Virus record (IMG/VR): IMGVR_UViG_3300009164_000229 | Location: 1-30,946 of that record | Source: a virus | Reading direction: 5' to 3' (one strand) | DNA length: 30,946 nt | In this document: piece by piece, positions 14,143-25,200 of the stretch | How positions within the stretch are numbered: the first letter of the stretch is position 1 | Layout: every line of letters begins with the position of its first letter | Position numbers and translations under genes: made by a program | The notes under the pieces: model-generated | What the model was told of the DNA's origin: nothing | Databases searched by the model: none | What the model saw: the letters and a program-made list of their open reading frames with translations, nothing else

Positions 14143-16368
14143 ATGGGATTATTTGACGGAGCAGGTTCGGCTACTACTGCAATCACCAACGCCACTAGGG
14201 CTGTTAGTGGAGTTGCACAGGCAACAAACAGTATATATTCTGCAGGACAATCTGCTGCTAATATTAAAAGTTTAGTATCTAACGGATTAACAAATACAGG
14301 ATCTGGAGTAATTGGACAACTTGCGGGAGTAGCAAACACTGCTGCCGGTATTGCCGGTGCAGCTCGCAACGCAATTTCTAGTGTATCGGGAGTTGCAGGA
14401 AGTCTTAGCGGAGTTGCTAGCGCCCTAGGAGCAGCCAGCCTTGCCAGTACACTTGCAAATTTTGCAAATTCTCTAAATGGATTTGCTGGAGCAATTGGAG
14501 CAGCCGGCGGCAGCGCCCCGTCTAATCCTCTACATGCTTATGCATCTTATACTTACATGTTTGGATTATATGCATTAACTGACGGTGAAGTTAATGGCGG
14601 CACCCGTGGCGGCGGCCTGCCAATTATACAAATGCCTAACGGTGATACCGTTGGCGCAACTACATTTATGGATAATGTTAAGATAGCTGGAACAGTTGGA
14701 CTTGATCAGCAAGCAGGTAATAGCAATGCATTAAGTATAAGTTTCAAAGTTATTGAACCGTACAGCATGGGAAAATTCTGGGAAACATTACAAACAGCAG
14801 CATTACAAGCAGGACATAAAAACTATGTAGATGCTCCTTACATGCTAAAAATTGAATTCAAAGGACACTTTAGTCCAGACGAACCGTTTCAAACTATCCC
14901 TAAAACAAACAAATACATTCATATGAAAATTAGAGATGTGACCATGCGAGTCACTGCTCGAGGATCTGAATATGATATCGAAGCGTATCCGTGGAATGAG
15001 CAAGGTATGTCGTCAAAGTTTGCACAAATAAAAACTGACGCAATGATAGCGTGTGACGAAAAAGGCCCCTACACAGTAAAAAATTTATTGTCAGAAGGAG
15101 CTAAGAGCTTAAAATCAATTATTAATGATAAACTAAAACACGATAAAGATAAAAAGAAAAATGTGACCTATGCACACGAAATAGATATTGTATTTCCAAC
15201 ATATCCATATACTAGTAATGATATGGGTAATCCTATTGGAGAATCAAAATTAGGCCTTGATGTATATAACAAAGGTGACACTCCAATGGCCAAAGATAAC
15301 GCAACATACGATCCTGCTACTGGAATTTATAAACGCGGCGAAATACAAATAGATACTAAAAATGCAAACTTTAAATTTGCACAAGGATCTACAGTACAAG
15401 ATATTATTAATCAAGTTATTTTAACTAGTGACTACGGTAGACAAGCCTTAGATCAAGCCAACCAAACACCTGATGGAAAAGTAGTATGGTGGCGAATAGA
15501 AACTCACTTGCACAACATTTCTAATGAAGATCCAAAAACTGGAACAAAAGCTAAAAAAGTTATTTTTAGAGTAGTCCCTTATATGGTAGATGCTACAGTG
15601 TTTACTACACCCAATACTGGATCAAAAGGGTCTGCTTCAATGGCTATTTCCAGAGAGTATAATTATATCTATACCGGTAAAAATCATGACATACTTGATT
15701 TTGCTATTGAATATAAGGTAGGATTTTATCGAGCTTTTAATGCAGACGGCGGCAAAAATTCTGAAGATAAAACACTAGCTCCGGCAACAGGCGGAGCATC
15801 TGATAACATATCTGACTCAGAACAAGAACCTCCAGAACAGTCTGGCGGATCCGGCGCTGAGAAAAAAGAAAATGATCAGCTTGGAACTAGAACTGCAAAA
15901 GCTGGCGGCGGCACTAGTTTCGACGATGCAGCTACTACTGCTGCTAGACAGTTTATGGATCTAGCAACTCGCGGGTATGATATGCTCAACTTAAATTTAA
16001 AAGTATTAGGAGATCCATATTTTTTAGGAGATACGGGACACGGCAACTTTACAATTCCAACAGCAGGTGCAGGAATCAATACCGAAGGATCAATGGACTG
16101 GCAAACCGGTGAAATTTTTTGTAGGGTAGCATTTAGAACGCCTGATGATGCAAATACTGAAACTGGATTTTATGATTTTGGAAATACTTCTGCGGTGAGA
16201 GAATTTACAGGTATATATAAGGTACTTCAAGTTGACAGCGAGTTTAATAGAGGAAAGTTTACACAAACATTAGGCCTAGTAAAACAAACAGTCACAGATG
16301 GCGGCGGCGGAACATTCCCTCCAAAACTAGCACCTCCGCAAGATTTTGGTAATAACGGCGGCGCCTAG
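14143..16368 (+). CDS. Baseplate hub protein, probable gp27-like
   Basis: 741 residues. Residues 1-130 are a low-complexity Ala/Gly/Ser/Asn helix-prone leader (VSGVAGSLSGVASALGAAS and similar). The middle has TTFMDNVKIAGTVGLDQQ and IRDVTMRVTARGSEYDIEAY. Residues ~440-480 and the last ~130 look like hub-domain sequences: MLNLNLKVLGDPYFLGDTG near 615, then GIYKVLQVDSEFNRGKFTQT near 690. The pattern V-LGDPYF-LG is typical of gp27/gpD-type hub barrels. The location between gp53 and gp5 also suggests the trimeric hub that binds gp5. T4 gp27 is 391 aa, so this form is larger. It stops at TAG, and reading through would add only six codons to a TAA just before the gp5 ATG. Confidence 0.6.
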   Translation: MGLFDGAGSATTAITNATRAVSGVAQATNSIYSAGQSAANIKSLVSNGLTNTGSGVIGQLAGVANTAAGIAGAARNAISSVSGVAGSLSGVASALGAASLASTLANFANSLNGFAGAIGAAGGSAPSNPLHAYASYTYMFGLYALTDGEVNGGTRGGGLPIIQMPNGDTVGATTFMDNVKIAGTVGLDQQAGNSNALSISFKVIEPYSMGKFWETLQTAALQAGHKNYVDAPYMLKIEFKGHFSPDEPFQTIPKTNKYIHMKIRDVTMRVTARGSEYDIEAYPWNEQGMSSKFAQIKTDAMIACDEKGPYTVKNLLSEGAKSLKSIINDKLKHDKDKKKNVTYAHEIDIVFPTYPYTSNDMGNPIGESKLGLDVYNKGDTPMAKDNATYDPATGIYKRGEIQIDTKNANFKFAQGSTVQDIINQVILTSDYGRQALDQANQTPDGKVVWWRIETHLHNISNEDPKTGTKAKKVIFRVVPYMVDATVFTTPNTGSKGSASMAISREYNYIYTGKNHDILDFAIEYKVGFYRAFNADGGKNSEDKTLAPATGGASDNISDSEQEPPEQSGGSGAEKKENDQLGTRTAKAGGGTSFDDAATTAARQFMDLATRGYDMLNLNLKVLGDPYFLGDTGHGNFTIPTAGAGINTEGSMDWQTGEIFCRVAFRTPDDANTETGFYDFGNTSAVREFTGIYKVLQVDSEFNRGKFTQTLGLVKQTVTDGGGGTFPPKLAPPQDFGNNGGA

Positions 16369-16389
16369 AAGTTAATAACGGATAATTAA

Positions 16390-18246
16390 ATGCCAGAAGA
16401 AAATAGAATTGGGGCCAATGCAGTTGAACCAGACGCTGGCCCGTTTTTAGCTAAAATTGTTAGTCATTTAGACCCTACATATATGGGCACTCTAGAAGTG
16501 CAAATTCTACACGAGGCAGGAAATGACGACGATCGAGAAGGACAACTGCGTACCGTAAAATATTTAAATCCATTCTATGGATCAACTCATATTGATTATG
16601 TATCAGAAGATTCTGACATACATGATAATACACAAAAATCTTATGGCATGTGGATGGTACCTCCTGATGTGGGTGCAATTGTAGTTGTAATCTTCATCGG
16701 AGGAGATACTAGAAAAGGTTTCTGGATAGGCTGTGTTCAAAATGAATACATGAACTTTTCCCTCCCAGGATACGCGGCCACTCAATACGCCTCAGACGAG
16801 AGTAGAGAAACTGATACAGAAAAAGAACGTGTACCAGTATCGGATTATAATAAAATTATACATCCTGATAATGAAAGCGATACTACAAGAAAACCAAAAC
16901 CTGAAAATCCCTTAGCTAAAAAATTAGAAAATCAAGGCCTTCTTAAAGATGATATTAGAGGTATAACAACCTCTAGTGCTCGTCGAGAAGTACCTAGTAT
17001 GGTATTTGGTATTAGTACACCCGGACCAGTTGACAAACAAGGACCAACGGGCAAAGTAGGTAAGCACGAACATAAGATTAATAACGCATTTGTTAGTAGA
17101 CTCGGCGGATCTAGTTTTGTTATGGACGACGGTGATGATAAGTTTTTACGTAAAACAAAACCCACTGACGGTCCTCCCGAGTACGCCTCACTTGAACAAG
17201 GTGAAGACGGCATAAAGGATATATTGCATAATGAACTAATCAGATTCCGTACAAGAACTGGCCATCAAATAGTATTACACAATAGTGAAGATTTAATCTA
17301 TATTGGAAATAGTCGCGGAACTGCATGGATTGAATTAACCAGCGACGGCAAAATGGAAGTTTATGCGGAAGATAGTATTAGTTTTAGAACTAAGCAAGAT
17401 TTTAATTTTTATGCAGATCGAGATATTAACATGGAAGCTGGTAGGAACTTTAACACAAAAGTTGCCGGCGAAAAACATACACATGTTATTGGTGATCAAA
17501 TTTTAATTGTTGATGGTAATCAAAAAATACAGATTAAAAAAGATGTAGATAAAACTTACGAAGAAAATTATAAACATCATGTAAAAAAACAAGTAGATAA
17601 ATTGTATGAAAAAGATTTTTTACACACAGTTTATAACAGTGTAGTTGAAAATTTTGTCACGCAGGGTGGAACTGTAAAAACAACAACTGGCGGAAATACA
17701 GATGTTATTATTAACGGAAACATTAAAATAACACACAACGGCACATTTGATCATACAGTCACAGGCGATAGAAAAATCACAACCGGCGGAACGCATCATA
17801 TAAATTCTTCAGGACAACATATAGAAACAGCAAGTCAAATTCATATGAACGGTCCCACAGCAGCAACCGCTGCCGCAGCAGCCGGCGGCGCAGACGCAGC
17901 CGAGGCAGGTCTACCACAACGATTAAAACTACACACTATTATTGATTTAACTGGTCAAGATCAATGGGAATCTCCTACTAGTACTGAGTCAATAATGCGT
18001 AGGATGCCTACACCCGAACCTTATCCTCACCATGAAAATTTAGATCCTGTAAATTATAAACCTGATAAATTAGATAGAGACGAAGCTGGTAGATATGAAT
18101 CAACCGATGGTGAAGAATTAAATGATCAGAGTGATTTTACCGACGACATGAACACACCTCCCGATGCATGGAGAGTCTATTCAACTACAACTGATACATT
18201 TGCTAAAGTGCCAGCGGCTAATCAAGAACCGCCCGAAGAGGAGTAA
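16390..18246 (+). CDS. 5: Baseplate central spike protein gp5, without lysozyme domain
   Basis: 618 residues. Residues ~15-125 form the N-terminal OB-fold that contacts the hub (GPFLAKIVSHLDPTYMGTLE, GMWMVPPDVGAIVVVIFIGG, GFWIGCV). Around 280-330 is the VgrG/gp5-type core (TRTGHQIVLHNSEDLIYIGN, RGTAWIELTSDGKMEVYAED). From ~340 to 490 follow short repeats of a triple-stranded beta-helix (KVAGEKHTHVIGDQILIVDG, INGNIKITHNGTFDHTVTGD). The end (490-618) is an Ala-rich linker and an acidic tail. T4 gp5 has a lysozyme domain between OB-fold and helix. Here the linker (~130-270) is Pro/Lys/Glu-rich and contains no lysozyme motif, so peptidoglycan cutting must come from another protein. A weak GGAT precedes the ATG. 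The GAGGAG before its stop serves as RBS for gp25. Confidence 0.9.
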   Translation: MPEENRIGANAVEPDAGPFLAKIVSHLDPTYMGTLEVQILHEAGNDDDREGQLRTVKYLNPFYGSTHIDYVSEDSDIHDNTQKSYGMWMVPPDVGAIVVVIFIGGDTRKGFWIGCVQNEYMNFSLPGYAATQYASDESRETDTEKERVPVSDYNKIIHPDNESDTTRKPKPENPLAKKLENQGLLKDDIRGITTSSARREVPSMVFGISTPGPVDKQGPTGKVGKHEHKINNAFVSRLGGSSFVMDDGDDKFLRKTKPTDGPPEYASLEQGEDGIKDILHNELIRFRTRTGHQIVLHNSEDLIYIGNSRGTAWIELTSDGKMEVYAEDSISFRTKQDFNFYADRDINMEAGRNFNTKVAGEKHTHVIGDQILIVDGNQKIQIKKDVDKTYEENYKHHVKKQVDKLYEKDFLHTVYNSVVENFVTQGGTVKTTTGGNTDVIINGNIKITHNGTFDHTVTGDRKITTGGTHHINSSGQHIETASQIHMNGPTAATAAAAAGGADAAEAGLPQRLKLHTIIDLTGQDQWESPTSTESIMRRMPTPEPYPHHENLDPVNYKPDKLDRDEAGRYESTDGEELNDQSDFTDDMNTPPDAWRVYSTTTDTFAKVPAANQEPPEEE

Positions 18247-18253
18247 ATACTAG

Positions 18254-18700
18254 ATGGCATCCAGTTCTCGGTTATATGATAAGATTACACTAAAAGGCAA
18301 ATCTGCAAGCCAAATAGTGCCAGGTAGTAAAACTTATAAAGGTTTTAGTACGGTTTCTTCTGTGGCAGATAGTTTTGCCCTGTATGATCTACAGTTAATC
18401 AAACAAGATATACTAAATCATTTTCATATAAGACTTGGTGAAAGACTAGAACAACCAACCTTTGGTACAGTTATTTGGGATATTTTATTCGAACCGTTAA
18501 CTGAAGAAGTTAAGAATTTAATTACTAAAGATGTAGAGACTATTATTAACTATGATAGTAGAGTACGTGCTGAACAAATCTTAGTGACTTCGTATGATAC
18601 CGGCATACAAATTGAGTGTGTACTAGTATATTATCCTTACAACATTCAAGAAGCAATCCAATTAAAGTTTGACAAAGCTAACGGCTTGTCAGGAATGTAA
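18254..18700 (+). CDS. 25: Baseplate wedge protein gp25
   Basis: 148 residues, close to T4 gp25 (132 aa). The gp25/GPW family signature is clear: LYDLQLIKQDILNHFHIRLG, ERLEQPTFGTVIWDILFEPL, then TIINYDSRVRAEQILV. gp25 binds gp6 dimers and is the sheath initiator, starting contractile sheath assembly on the wedge. The gene follows gp5 by 7 bases and uses the AAGAGGAG inside the gp5 end as ribosome binding site. The gp5 stop also forms a TAAATA motif 4 nt before the ATG. Confidence 0.93.
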   Translation: MASSSRLYDKITLKGKSASQIVPGSKTYKGFSTVSSVADSFALYDLQLIKQDILNHFHIRLGERLEQPTFGTVIWDILFEPLTEEVKNLITKDVETIINYDSRVRAEQILVTSYDTGIQIECVLVYYPYNIQEAIQLKFDKANGLSGM

Positions 18701-18724
18701 TTAACTACATACATAATAATATAC

Positions 18725-18732
18725 GCTAAATA
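18725..18732 (+). promoter_or_regulatory. Late-type promoter GCTAAATA before gp6
   Basis: GCTAAATA lies in the 53-nt gap after gp25 and ends 21 nt before the gp6 ATG at 18754, nearly the same distance as for gp48 (20) and gp26 (26). It would allow gp6 and the giant downstream gene to be transcribed separately from the hub genes. Confidence 0.6.
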
Positions 18733-18753
18733 CTCAATAATTGGGATAGGCGT

Positions 18754-21700
18754 ATGTCAACAACTGATAGACAAAATAGATTACTAGTAGCAGAAGACTG
18801 GACACGAATTTACCAAAGCTTCCGCAATGCAGACTTTCAAAGCTACGATTTTGAAAATCTCCGTAGAGTTATGGTTAATTATATCAGGGAAAATTACCCT
18901 GAAGATTTTAACGACTACATTGAATCTAGCGAATACCTTGCCCTAATTGATCTTATTGCGTTCCTGGGCCAAAGCATAGCTTTCCGCATTGATTTAAATG
19001 CAAGAGATAACTTTTTAGAGCTAGCAGAGCGCCGCGAAAGTATTCTTCGTCTTGCCCGCCTATTGAGCTATAACGCTAAAAGAAATATTGCCGGCAGCGG
19101 ATTATTAAAGTTTTCCACCTTATCAACTAGTCAAGTTATATACGATTCTAATGGAAGAAACTTATCAGGGCAGACAGTGACATGGAATGACCCTACTAAT
19201 CCAAATTGGTATGATCAATTTATTAAAATTCTTAATGCTGCATTGCCTGCTAATAGACAATTCGGCACACCGGATGATAAATCCACGGTGTATAACATAC
19301 CTACAGAACAATATAGATTCCAAGCTAGGAATACTGATGTTCCAGTATATGGTTTTTCAAAATCTGTAGACGGTCGAGTACTGCCTTTTGAAATTGTTAG
19401 TACAACATTTAAGGGTGAAAATTATATCTACGAGGAGCCACCGGCTGTTGGTAATAGATTAGCATTTTTATACAGAAATGATGGTCGCGGCAACGGAAGT
19501 GCAAACACTGGCTTTTTCATTCATTTCCGACAAGGTATTTTAAATCAAGGAACATTTACAATTGATCAACCATCTACAACTGAGACAGTAGACATTGATG
19601 CTGTTAATATAAACAACGACGATGTGTGGTTATATAAATTAGATCAAGCCGGAGTAGAGTCAGAATATTGGGCTAAAATCCCAGCTCTAGAGGGCAACAA
19701 TACTATCTACAATAGTTTAAAAAAATCAATTAGAAATATCTATAGTGTTATAACACGCTCAGATGATAAAGTTAGTTTATCGTTTAGCGACGGAGTGTTT
19801 GGAAACCTTCCAAGAGGCTCGTTTAGAACTTATTATAGACAAAGTATCGGAGTTGCATATACAGTTAATCCTAAAGATATGCGAAATATATCTATAGAAG
19901 TACCTTACATCTCTAATAATAATCAATTTGAAACTATATCAATAACTTTCAGTTTGCAGTCTTCAATTACTAACTCGTCAGAGACTGAGTCAAACACTAG
20001 CATTAAGGCAAACGCTCCTGCAACATACTATACACAAAATCGTATGATAACTGGCGAAGATTATAACATTAGTCCGTTAAGTGTTAATCAGCAAGTTATA
20101 AAAGTTAAAGCTATTAATAGATCAAGTAGTGGAATAAGTCGATATTATGATCTAGTAGACCCAACAGGCAAATATTCTAAGACTAATTTATTTGCAGACG
20201 ACGGGGCATTGTACCGAGAAGAATATGATGATAGTTTTAGATTTACATATAGTACTAGAACAGATATTGAAGCAGTTATATATAATCAATTATTAGACAC
20301 TCTTAAGTCAAAACAACTACGAGATTATTACTATTCTAAATTTACAGCAATTGCCGTAGGAACTGAGATTTCTTGGTATAATGCAACTACCGATACTAAT
20401 CAAAGTACAGGATTTATTGGTTCTAATATTGGATTTGTTGCTCCTCTAAAACTCGGAACATATACTAGCACACTTTTAAGATTTATAACTCCCAGCGCCC
20501 TAGTAAAATTTGAATCTTTATTCACTACTGACAATGCCGGAGTAAAAACATATACTCATTATTTTGACAAATCTAATTTTAATAAGTTAATGCCTATTAC
20601 AGGACCTTTACCTTTTAATGCAACAACTACATTATGGTGTAAAATTATTTCAGTTAGTGGAGACGGTACTAACAACGGTACTGGTAAATTATTAGGCGGT
20701 TCGGGAACTGTTGTATTAAATGACATCATTCCGTCAACTGCAATACTAAGTCAAATAATTCCTGCATGGAGAACGGCACTTGACACTAATATTATCAGCA
20801 CAATGATTGATCTAATATTTGACAATAAGTCTTTTGGTCTAAGATATGATGTCGAGTCTCGAACTTGGAAATTAGTATTCAATGTTAATTTAAATACTGC
20901 AAGTGATTTTAGTTTAGGAAAACAAGGAGATAATTCTAATCAACAATTAGATTCTAGTTGGTTATTGTTATTCACGACAGATTCTGAATTTTATACAGTT
21001 AAGTCTAGGTTGTTAAGATTTATTTTTGAAAGCGATCAACAATTGAGATTTTATTTTGACGCTAGCGATAAAATTTATGATACTAGAACTAATACTGTAG
21101 TTAAAGATAACATTAAAATTTTAAGTATTAATACTAAGCCCGACAATATTATTCCTTTTACCTATGATAGAGACTGGGAGATATTAAATGAATATGTTGG
21201 AATTGACGGATATATCGATACTAAAAAAATTGAAATTACTTTTGCTGACGCCGACGATGATGGCGTAGTTGACAATCCAACACTGTTTGAAGAAATTGTT
21301 GATCCTAATACTAATATTACAACAAAATATGTAGTGCTTGAACTATACACAATAGAACAAGGGCAAGAAGACTATAGATGGATAGATAATGCCAATGATG
21401 TTGTTATAATAATGACCACAGAACCAACTAGTGGAGTAAATGGGCAATATTATTATTTCATTGACACTAATGTAGTTAAGCAATATAGTTCAACATTAGG
21501 GTTTGTAGTTTCATTAAATTATAAAGTTTATGAAGGCCGCGCAAATATTAAATTTCAGTATATACATAATGCAGATTACGAATCACGTATTGATCCTGGA
21601 CTAACTAATTTAATTGACGTTTTTATCCTAACTAAAGATTATGATAAAGTGTTTAGAGAATGGCTAGACGGCACACGTATCACAGAACCGCTAGCACCTA

Positions 21701-22221
21701 GTTCTGACTTTTTATACAATTTACTTTCATCTGATCTTAATAAAATTAAAACTATAAGTGATGAAATCATATACCATCCTGTAAAATATAAAGTACTATT
21801 TGGAGATAAAGCAAGTGCCGATGTTCAAGCATCTTTTAAAATTGTAAAAAATTCTGAAATTGTTATTAGCGATAACGATGTAAAATCAAAGGTATTGTCT
21901 GCAATTAACGAATTTTTTGCTTTGGAAAATTGGGACTTCGGCGGCAACTTTTATTTTAGTGAATTGTCAACATACGTTATGAATAGACTTGCGCCGAATG
22001 TCGTAAATTTTATTATAGTACCAAAACAGTCAACACTAACATTTGGTAGTTTATATGAAATACGAGCAGAGAAAGATCAAATTTTTATCAATGGTGCTAC
22101 AGTGAATGATATAGAAATAATATCAGCAATAACTGCAAGTAAGATAAAAAGTGCAGGTGTAATAACTTCAAATACAGTGACAATAAGTCAACAAACAATA
22201 ACTAGTGCAGGAAATAATTAA
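18754..22221 (+). CDS. 6: Baseplate wedge protein gp6, enlarged
   Basis: 1155 residues against about 660 in T4. The N-terminus has the family signature (DWTRIYQSFRNADFQSYDFE, VNYIRENYPEDFNDYIESSE, LALIDLIAFLGQSIAFRIDL, ERRESILRLARLLSYNAKRN). The gp6/gpJ baseplate core continues through VSLSFSDGVFGNLPRGSFR (~345) and TYYTQNRMITGEDYNISPLS (~430). The C-terminal wedge part includes LLSSDLNKIKTISDEIIYHP (~1000) and FALENWDFGGNFYFSELST (~1060). The extra length lies mainly between ~500 and ~960 and includes beta-rich stretches with no known catalytic motif. gp6 dimers form the inner ring of the baseplate that switches on contraction. It ends TAATG, overlapping the next gene. Confidence 0.92.
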   Translation: MSTTDRQNRLLVAEDWTRIYQSFRNADFQSYDFENLRRVMVNYIRENYPEDFNDYIESSEYLALIDLIAFLGQSIAFRIDLNARDNFLELAERRESILRLARLLSYNAKRNIAGSGLLKFSTLSTSQVIYDSNGRNLSGQTVTWNDPTNPNWYDQFIKILNAALPANRQFGTPDDKSTVYNIPTEQYRFQARNTDVPVYGFSKSVDGRVLPFEIVSTTFKGENYIYEEPPAVGNRLAFLYRNDGRGNGSANTGFFIHFRQGILNQGTFTIDQPSTTETVDIDAVNINNDDVWLYKLDQAGVESEYWAKIPALEGNNTIYNSLKKSIRNIYSVITRSDDKVSLSFSDGVFGNLPRGSFRTYYRQSIGVAYTVNPKDMRNISIEVPYISNNNQFETISITFSLQSSITNSSETESNTSIKANAPATYYTQNRMITGEDYNISPLSVNQQVIKVKAINRSSSGISRYYDLVDPTGKYSKTNLFADDGALYREEYDDSFRFTYSTRTDIEAVIYNQLLDTLKSKQLRDYYYSKFTAIAVGTEISWYNATTDTNQSTGFIGSNIGFVAPLKLGTYTSTLLRFITPSALVKFESLFTTDNAGVKTYTHYFDKSNFNKLMPITGPLPFNATTTLWCKIISVSGDGTNNGTGKLLGGSGTVVLNDIIPSTAILSQIIPAWRTALDTNIISTMIDLIFDNKSFGLRYDVESRTWKLVFNVNLNTASDFSLGKQGDNSNQQLDSSWLLLFTTDSEFYTVKSRLLRFIFESDQQLRFYFDASDKIYDTRTNTVVKDNIKILSINTKPDNIIPFTYDRDWEILNEYVGIDGYIDTKKIEITFADADDDGVVDNPTLFEEIVDPNTNITTKYVVLELYTIEQGQEDYRWIDNANDVVIIMTTEPTSGVNGQYYYFIDTNVVKQYSSTLGFVVSLNYKVYEGRANIKFQYIHNADYESRIDPGLTNLIDVFILTKDYDKVFREWLDGTRITEPLAPSSDFLYNLLSSDLNKIKTISDEIIYHPVKYKVLFGDKASADVQASFKIVKNSEIVISDNDVKSKVLSAINEFFALENWDFGGNFYFSELSTYVMNRLAPNVVNFIIVPKQSTLTFGSLYEIRAEKDQIFINGATVNDIEIISAITASKIKSAGVITSNTVTISQQTITSAGNN

Positions 22222-25200
22222 TGGCTAATCAAGACGAACCAAATTTGCCTCTTTCTAATAGAGAAAATAGAAAGTCAGCTGATCTATTACCTCGTTTCTA
22301 TAGAACTGATAGTAATAAAAAATTCTTATCAGCTACACTAGATCAATTAACACAACCTGGAACTGTTAAAAAAATAACAGGGTTCATTGGTAGACAAAGT
22401 GCAAAATCTGTTAAGTCGTCGGATGTTTTTCTTTCAGCGTCCGACAAAACTAGACAAGATTATCAATTAGAACCTTCAGCAGTTATACAAGATTATCTTG
22501 GAAATACTACATTTTTTAAAGATTATATTGATCATATTAATCATATTTCTGTCGCTGGCGGAATTGTAAACAATCACGAAAGGTTGAATAAACAAGAGTT
22601 TTATTCTTGGAATCCTCATATTGATTGGGATAAGTTTGTTAACTTTCAGCAATACTACTGGCTACCATATGGCCCTACCCCCATAGAAGTGACAGGACAA
22701 CAATTAGATATTGAAAGTACATATACTGTTATAGCCGAAGATGAGGGCGATACTTATGCATATATTTTTAGCCCAGATGGATTAACTCGTAATCCTACTT
22801 TGACTTTATACAGAGGACAAACTTATCATTTTTCTATCAATACTCCAAATAATCCGCTTTCAATAAAAACAACTAGGACACCCGGTGAATTAGATAGATA
22901 TACTGAAGGAGTGTCAGCAAATGCAATTGAAGCCGGAACCTTAACTTTTAAAGTTGGGGTTGATTCTCCTGATGTCTTATTTTATGTTAGTGAGCAGGAC
23001 CCTAACGTAGGTGGCGTATTACAAGTAAAAGATATTGACGAAAATTCTTTTCTTAATATAGAAAAAGATATCATAGGTAAAAAAACATATACTATGAATA
23101 ATGGTGTTCCGCTATCTAACGGAATGAAACTATTCTTTAAAGGTAATATTGCCCCCAGTGTATATTCGTCAGAATACTGGTATGTTGAAGGGGTTGGCAC
23201 GGCTATTAAGCTAGTTAACGAGAGAGACCTTGAAATTATAAGTTCTTTTACGCAAGAAGTTGCATTACTATTTGATGACGAACCATTTGATAATGCACCG
23301 TTTAGTACATTAACTTCTTTCCCAAAAGATAAAGATTATATTATCATTAATAGATCAAGTATTGACAGGAACCCATGGAGTAGAAACAACCGATGGTTCC
23401 ATCAGGATATTATTATTGCATCAGCAAAAGTTGCTGGACAAGTTCCTGAACTAGATCAGGCTCAGCGAGCTACTCGCCCTATTATTGAATTTGAAGCAGG
23501 ATTAAAATTATTTAATTTTGGACATGCATCAAAAGAAAACGTTGACGTTATTGATACATTTACAACAGATGTATTTTCTACTATCGAAGGATCCTTGGGG
23601 TATAGTGTTGACGGTATTAATTTAGTAAATGGTATGCGTGTATTGTTTACAGCAGACAGTGATAGATTTGTACAAAATAAAATTTTCAAAGTTAATTTTA
23701 TTGAAATTTCAGTACCAGGAAGAGTTATAGATTTTGTAGCAAATACAGGGGTAGATACAACTACTAACATTATAACATTTCTAACTGCTCACGGTCTTAC
23801 TACTGGAAATCAAATTGAATATCGTAATAACAATAATACAAATATAGAGGGTTTAGTCAACGGTAAAATATATTTTGTAGTGGTAGTTGATACTAATAAA
23901 ATTAAATTATATACTGATAAAAACTTAACTACCCAAGTTAAGATATTTGATACGGGTAGCGGCACACATAAAATTGAAGTATTTGGCGGACGTCGTCGAC
24001 AAATTAATCTTGTAGAAGATACTGATGCAATACCGGTCAATAACGAAACTGTGCTAGTTAAACTGGGTAATGTAAATCAGGGACGCATGTTTTGGTATAA
24101 CGGCATTATTTGGCAATCCGGACAATACAAAGCTACAATTAATCAATCCCCGTTATTTGATATATTTGATAATGACGGAGTAAGTTATAGCAACACAGAA
24201 ATTTATGAAGGTTCTAATTTTATTGGTACTAAGTTATTTTCCTATAAAATAGGATCTGGTACAAGTGATGCTGAGCTTAAATTTTCGCTAAGTTATCAGA
24301 ATATTAATAATATCGGTGATATTGTATTTGATTTTAATTTATTAAGTGATACGTTTAATTATAAATTACTAACCTCTGTATTAAGTAAAAACACCAATGT
24401 TGGGTATTTAAAAATTATTTCTTCTATTAATAGTTTTTCTTATCAAAATGGATGGGTAGTATCAAATATTAATAATTCTCAGCCAATTGTTCGAATATTT
24501 AAAGAGAGCGGTCTAACTAATGATTTTCCTATAGATGTATATGATTTTAAAGATGAGTTAGACGACTTAGAAGTTAAAGTATACATAAATGGAAAACGTC
24601 AAAATAAAGAATCTTTTGTTGTACAAGACGGCCCCATTAGAAAAAAAATAGTATTAACTAAATCTATTAATTTATCTGATGTACTAACATTAAAATGTAT
24701 GTCGGCACAGCCAAAGAATGAAAATGGTTATTATGAAATTCCGTTAAACTTACAAAATAATCCGTTGAATAAAAATATTACTCAACTAACATTAGGCGAA
24801 GTTATTGATCATGTTGACACTATTATAGAGAACATTAACGGATTCACCGGAATATACCCGGGATATAGCAACATCCGAGATCTAGGCAATATAACTCCCT
24901 ACGGTACTCGTTTTTTGCAACATAGTGGACCATTAAATTTAAGTTTGTATCACTTTGGTGAAAGTTCCGTTAGTATTCTTAATGCATTAGAGCAAGCTAG
25001 AACAGATTACGGAAAATTTAAAAGAGCATTTATTCTGTTTGCTAGCGAGTCGGGAATAGATACTGATCCTCGACGACACGTAGATTTTATATTAGAAGAA
25101 TTAGCAAAAGATAAAACAAAAACGCAACCCTATTATCTTTCAGACATGTTCCCGCACGCCGGCTCAACTAGACTTGAGTATGTTGTATTAGATAGTAGAG

